64,000 nt of DNA from Bacillota bacterium (GTDB lineage: Bacteria > Bacillota > Clostridia > Peptostreptococcales > Anaerovoracaceae), in the NCBI GenBank assembly GCA_028724585.1, contig JAQYCQ010000039.1, forward strand, positions 1-64,000, given 5' to 3'. How positions within the stretch are numbered: the stretch's first letter is position 1; every line of letters starts with the position of its first letter. The notes under the pieces are model-generated. The model ran no database searches and was not told the origin of the DNA. It saw only the letters and a program-made list of their open reading frames with translations. Shown piece after piece: positions 61,701 to 64,000 of this stretch. The position numbers and the translations under genes were made by a program.

Positions 61701-61872
61701 GAATTCTATAATGCACAGCGTCATGGAAAACGGACAGATACACGCTTATCTTCCGGTAAAATACGCGGCGCTCCTCATCCTGCTCAGCATGGTCATAACG
61801 GTCATAGGCGGCCTTCTCCCGGCCAGGTCGGCTGCTAAAAAGGATCCGGTGGAGTCACTCCGGACGGAGTAA
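58717..61872 (+). CDS. Fused MacB-type ABC transporter (ATPase plus FtsX-like permease)
   Basis: This 1051-residue protein starts at TTG 58717, behind AAAGGAG; an in-frame ATG at 58681 precedes that ribosome site. Residues 1-~230 are a LolD/MacB-type ATPase (LGPSGSGKTTLLN, MSGGQMQRVAIARAL, LLADEPTGALD). A ~70-residue charged linker contains repeat-derived sequence (TSAASGRSRERSSRG). The first membrane helix is at ~315-335. A large extracytoplasmic domain follows, then a Gln/Ala/Asp-rich stretch (~750-830) with three 13-residue repeats. Three C-terminal helices of the FtsX fold end in LLPARSAAKKDPVESLRTE. Such MacB-like machines move peptides or act as mechanotransmitters for antimicrobial resistance. 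No regulator is adjacent. Confidence 0.9.
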   Translation: MLQLKYIHKQYRTGGLVQNALKDVSLNLRDNEFVSILGPSGSGKTTLLNVIGGLDRYDAGDLVINGVSTKNYNDRDWDTYRNQTIGFVFQSYNLIPHQTVLSNVELAMTIAGVPREKRKQRAERALARVGLGDQLHKKPSQMSGGQMQRVAIARALVNDPDILLADEPTGALDTDTSVQIMEILKEVARDRLVVMVTHNPELAEQYSTRIIKLRDGEIIGDTMPYDPEKEADAPAENGSMEKGAPADNGSRDLKKRAGTRNFTAGTSAASGRSRERSSRGRRRSNMSLFTSLALSFNNLRTKKGRTLLTSFAGSIGIIGIALVLALTAGVRSYITDVQTDTLTAYPLTIESKAVDMSGLGTDSASQNGQKESGAKDGIYADNSGSLTSGVITNNLKKFKAYLDDPESDIRGYLGKNGIVYSYDVSFDAYTKDPSGAYVNSGADPESSGQLTSGASSGSFPMFSGGSQTEAAQNFSELMAGPDGKSVSKVLKDNYEVLYGKWPEEKDQLVLVLDENNALPTRTLYQLGLITKEQYKGMNREIADSGSAKKLDIDYEGMCGRSFYLVPACDRYTQDSDGKFRRLDDSSADINELVSKGLEVKISGVVKPKKGESTASVSTALGYTRALTDHLIKYTDESAVVKAQKADPARNVLNGVEFNASTDEEKVSEAKKYISSLGVSDKAAMYQRVMMYMAQNAQGQQDGTEGEAAAAQQQSYTGAGKAGNSMSGPALAVKTEAALTPDQQAALDAAQSQQGAAAQDQTAQTADPNQAAQQQEQTADPDQTAQQQEQTADPDQTAQQPAQEAQDQAAQQAQPTDESSMAAAMDAWLQNSPDRGALLTIYSEFISGYTYEDNLKSFGSVDYDDPSSISIYTDSFSDKEAVARCINKYNRQAKKADRITYTDYVKLLTSSLNRITDMISYVMIALMAVSLVVSCIMIGIITHISVMERTKEIGILRALGASKRNVSEVFNAETFIIGCFSGIIGVLVSSLLTIPMNSIMHSVMENGQIHAYLPVKYAALLILLSMVITVIGGLLPARSAAKKDPVESLRTE
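59518..59551. repeat. Two-hairpin module inside the ABC transporter gene
   Basis: GCGGCC-TCC-GGCCGC (59518-59532), 4 bases, then GCGAGC-GGA-GCTCGC (59537-59551). It is in frame in the linker between the ATPase and the permease. Confidence 0.85.
61003..61119 (+). repeat. Three tandem 39-bp repeats in the ABC transporter gene
   Basis: Units at 61003, 61042 and 61081 each encode a variant of QTADPDQTAQQQE. The units differ by few bases, so copy number is likely variable between strains. Confidence 0.85.
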
Positions 61873-61895
61873 GGGAAGAAACAAAAGCAAAAAAG

Positions 61896-62154
61896 GGCGG
61901 ACGGGGACAGCCTGTCAGTCACTCTGGTGGATCCAACCGGGATCTTCACGGCGCCTTCGCGGGAAGCGGAGAACCGCTGCGCAACTCGTAAAAACGCCGA
62001 TGCGTTTTTACTCAGACAGTGGCCTGCCGACCAGCTACTCCGCTGGAAAAATAAATTTTGTAAACTTATTTTTCCTTCTCCGCTTCTAACCGCTCGACGC
62101 CGGAAAATCCACGGTCGTCTCCAAATCGTGACTGACAGGCTGTCCCCGTCTGCC
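61896..62154 (+). repeat. S-family structured element, diverged copy
   Basis: It has the same layout as 20840-21111 with many paired substitutions. The terminal arms are GACGGGGACAGCCTGTCAG and CTGACAGGCTGTCCCCGTC, a perfect stem. The hairpin is GTAAAAACGC-CGAT-GCGTTTTTAC instead of GCGAAAACAC / GTGTTTTCGC. The AT-rich hairpin is GGAAAAATAA...TTATTTTTCC instead of GAGAATTTAAG / CTTAAATTCTC. It fills the gap between the ABC transporter and the convergent deformylase-like gene. Confidence 0.85.
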
Positions 62155-62163
62155 CATTGTTAT

Positions 62164-62574
62164 TTATATTAATATCCCGTCATTGTGATCGCACTCGTGC
62201 TGGATGATCTGCGCGGTAAAGCCGCTGAAGCTCCGGCGCTGCTTCTTCCAGCTCATGTCGTAATACTCGACCTCTATGTTCTCGTAGCGGGTAGTCTTCC
62301 TTTCGCCGTCGAGGGAGAGACAGCCCTCCTGAGTTTCGTAAGGACCGTTCTTTTTAAGTATTACCGGGTTGAACATCACCAGGTCCAGCAGGCCCAGGTG
62401 CACGATGATGACCCGCTTTTTTATGCCTATCATATTTGCCGCCATGCCTACGCAGCGGTCGCTGTTGGCTCTCAGCGTATCCAGCAGGTCGCGGCCCACC
62501 TGGATATCGTCCTTAGTCGCGGGCTCGGATCTCTGCTGCAGGAAAAAGGTGTCTCTGCAGATCTCTCTTATCAT
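62164..62574 (-). CDS. Peptide deformylase-like protein
   Basis: This 136-residue protein has the deformylase motifs EGCLS (motif 2) and HECDH (motif 3, metal-binding His residues and catalytic Glu). Motif 1 reads VGMAANMIG: the Gln that normally stabilises the reaction intermediate is Met here. It is ~30 residues shorter than Escherichia coli Def. Similar clostridial proteins are annotated as deformylases; activity on formyl-methionine is likely but the altered motif leaves doubt. The ATG follows AGGAGATG on the minus strand. Confidence 0.85.
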   Translation of the reverse strand: MIREICRDTFFLQQRSEPATKDDIQVGRDLLDTLRANSDRCVGMAANMIGIKKRVIIVHLGLLDLVMFNPVILKKNGPYETQEGCLSLDGERKTTRYENIEVEYYDMSWKKQRRSFSGFTAQIIQHECDHNDGILI

Positions 62575-62649
62575 CTTTCATCTCCTAACTATAACTGTAA
62601 ATTCACACATAGCGGCGCGGCAGCGCCCTGTCGGCGGAGCCGTCGCGGG

Positions 62650-63390
62650 CTACAGGATCTTTTCGGGCTTCCATCCCAGGAAATCGCCGGCCGCCAGTTT
62701 GTATACTATGCCGTTTTTTACGCCGGTCACAGAGTCGTGCCACCTGGACGCTCCGTGGCAGTGGGCGTAGATCACCTGTTCGACTCCGTACTCTTCTGCC
62801 AGATCCGTGAAGCAGCTCCTGGTCTGCAGGATGTTGGTCGGAGGGTAGTGGAGGAACATTATGAATTTACTGTATCCGTCGGCGGCTGCTTTGTCAAAGG
62901 ATTCTTTTAGCCTGTAGTATTCGCGTTCTACAAGCTTCTCAGCGTGGGCAGCCTCTTCTTTGTCCCAGCCTATGAGATGGCCGTCATCGTCCAGATAGAA
63001 AGGTCCCTCGAAGGTATAGCCCTTTGTGCCGACAAGGGCGTGATCGCCGTAGGTATAGTAGTTGTTCTGGAGGAATTCCAGCCTGCCGGCGAACTGCTCG
63101 TTCAGACGGTCAGTTTTCTTCGCGTCCCAGAACATGTCGTGATTTCCCCGGAGCAGGATCTTGCGGCCCGGCAGGGATTCTATGTACTCGAAGTCCTTTT
63201 GGCACTGGGGCAGCTTCCTGCCCCAGGTGTGATCACCTAACAGGACCAGCGTATCTTCGTCGGTGAGCATCTTTTCGCAGTTCTTTTTGAATTTCTTTTC
63301 ATGGTTCCTCCATTCCCTGCCGAAGGCGTTCATGGATTTCTCCGGCCGCTGGAAGCAGAGATGGAGGTCGCCGATAGCGTAAAGGCTCAT
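62650..63390 (-). CDS. Calcineurin-like metallophosphoesterase
   Basis: This 246-residue cytoplasmic phosphoesterase has the metal-binding motifs AIGDLHLC (GDxH), LLGDHTWG (GDH in place of GDxxD/G), LRGNHDMFW (GNHD), FLHYPP and YAHCHGASRW (HxH-type). The substrate is unknown. The ATG at 63390 sits 6 bases after AGGTGA; a GTG at 63399 directly after the hydrogenase stop is an alternative. It is transcribed with the hydrogenase gene upstream (minus strand). Confidence 0.87.
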   Translation of the reverse strand: MSLYAIGDLHLCFQRPEKSMNAFGREWRNHEKKFKKNCEKMLTDEDTLVLLGDHTWGRKLPQCQKDFEYIESLPGRKILLRGNHDMFWDAKKTDRLNEQFAGRLEFLQNNYYTYGDHALVGTKGYTFEGPFYLDDDGHLIGWDKEEAAHAEKLVEREYYRLKESFDKAAADGYSKFIMFLHYPPTNILQTRSCFTDLAEEYGVEQVIYAHCHGASRWHDSVTGVKNGIVYKLAAGDFLGWKPEKIL

Positions 63391-63399
63391 GGCGGTCAC

Positions 63400-64000
63400 C
63401 TAACGGCGGCTCATGCGGGGGTTGAGAGGCATATCCCATCCCTCGTGGTCTGTGTGCAGGAGCTCTTCGGCCTTTTCAGAGAGCGGGGCGCCGAAATATT
63501 CGCTGTATATCTTCTTTACAGCAGGATTCTCGTGGGAGAAGCGGACTTCGCTGGCGTCATCCAGCCTGTAGAGCTCTGAGCCTCTCGTGTCAGTCATTGA
63601 TATGCCGTCGTGGACAGGCATGCCGCCTCCGCCGGAGCATCCTCCCGGACATGCCATGATCTCGACGAAGTCATAGCTGACTTTTCCGGCACGTATAGCT
63701 TCAATGAGTCTGCGTGTGTTGAGAAGGCCTGACGCCGCCGCGACTTTGATCACAGTGCCGTCGATATCGATGGATGCTTCCTTCCAGCCGTCCATGCCTC
63801 TGACATCCTTAAAAGCGTCCGGGTCAGGATTTTTACCGGTCACAGAGTGATAGGCGGTACGCAGGGCTGCCTCCATGACTCCGCCGGTAACGCCGAATAT
63901 CTTGCCGGCGCCCGAAGAGAAGCCGAAGGGGTCGTCAAACTCAGATTCGGATAAGAGCAGAGGCTTGATGTGGTCGGAGCGGAGCATGCGGTTCATCTCA
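63400..64000 (-). CDS. [FeFe] hydrogenase catalytic subunit, C-terminal part
   Basis: About 200 residues are visible; the frame is open at the right edge of the window. FSSGAGKIFGVTGGVMEAALRTAY and EIMACPGGCSGGGGMP are H-cluster signatures; the two Cys of MACPGGC bind the 4Fe-4S and diiron parts. The small-subunit-like tail (FSHENPAVKKIYSEYFGAPLSEKAEELLHT) closes the protein. It makes or oxidises hydrogen during fermentation. The upstream iron-sulfur domains and partner subunits lie outside the window. Confidence 0.93.
   Translation of the reverse strand, partial: EMNRMLRSDHIKPLLLSESEFDDPFGFSSGAGKIFGVTGGVMEAALRTAYHSVTGKNPDPDAFKDVRGMDGWKEASIDIDGTVIKVAAASGLLNTRRLIEAIRAGKVSYDFVEIMACPGGCSGGGGMPVHDGISMTDTRGSELYRLDDASEVRFSHENPAVKKIYSEYFGAPLSEKAEELLHTDHEGWDMPLNPRMSRR

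Overview
The window looks like chromosome of an anaerobic, monoderm member of Clostridia with moderately high GC. Indicators are an anaerobic sulfite reductase operon (asrABC), an [FeFe] hydrogenase cut by the right edge, a formate/nitrite channel, NhaC, a secreted D,D-carboxypeptidase with SLH repeats, lipoprotein signals and strong AGGAGG-type ribosome sites. A Family XIII / Anaerovoracaceae-like organism would fit, but this is inference. I see no rRNA, tRNA, CRISPR array, transposase or phage gene.

Layout. 1-1742: a gene-free mosaic of repeats. 1743-6094: a permuted PstS-like lipoprotein, a Na/Pi symporter, then a Fur-family regulator with a ZIP metal transporter. 6095-7934: second repeat mosaic. 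7935-11145: glycosyltransferase/GtrA protein and a two-component system. 11146-12741: third repeat mosaic. 12742-17360: a five-gene envelope operon (VTC-type polyphosphate polymerase, DUF4956, carbohydrate-binding lipoprotein, phosphodiester glycosidase, small membrane protein). 17641-26090: clostripain-like protease, DUF4160/DUF2442 pair, FtsH, an Fe-S flavin oxidoreductase and an AI-2E family permease. 26068-27786 (minus strand): HD phosphohydrolase, barstar-like inhibitor and a lipoprotein barnase. 28406-31319: SLH carboxypeptidase and a PD-(D/E)XK-like protein. 31821-37907: a three-gene cassette of YjbR-TerB_N-TerB_C protein, BrxD-like ATPase and Lhr/BrxHI-like helicase, probably DNA processing or defence. 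37954-46830: cysteine desulfidase, VOC protein, cardiolipin synthase, class II UvrA-like protein, NiaR and a probable NiaR-controlled EIIC-like transporter. 46831-50415: a regulatory region with two FNR/CRP-geometry operators, then asrABC. 50716-58516: NhaC, LysR, EamA, FNT channel, DUF1653, and the ATP-grasp/alpha-E/transglutaminase module. 58717-64000: a fused MacB-like ABC transporter, a deformylase-like protein, a metallophosphoesterase and the hydrogenase fragment.

The most unusual property is the intergenic DNA. At least five unrelated repeat families (called R, S, P, U and M here) build the gene-free stretches, and all are organised as inverted repeats. The S family shows compensatory changes in several stems between copies, so its folded shape appears to be maintained. 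In addition, dozens of short perfect palindromes share one design: any arm of about six bases around a GGA (or TCC) three-base centre. A fixed 33-34 bp pair of these palindromes occurs between genes and also in frame inside two membrane-protein genes; further single palindromes lie inside the TerB protein gene. Regulatory logic that can be read directly includes matching NiaR-like operators, two operators centred at -41.5 of candidate promoters ahead of asrABC, and a possible attenuator before the ATP-grasp operon.
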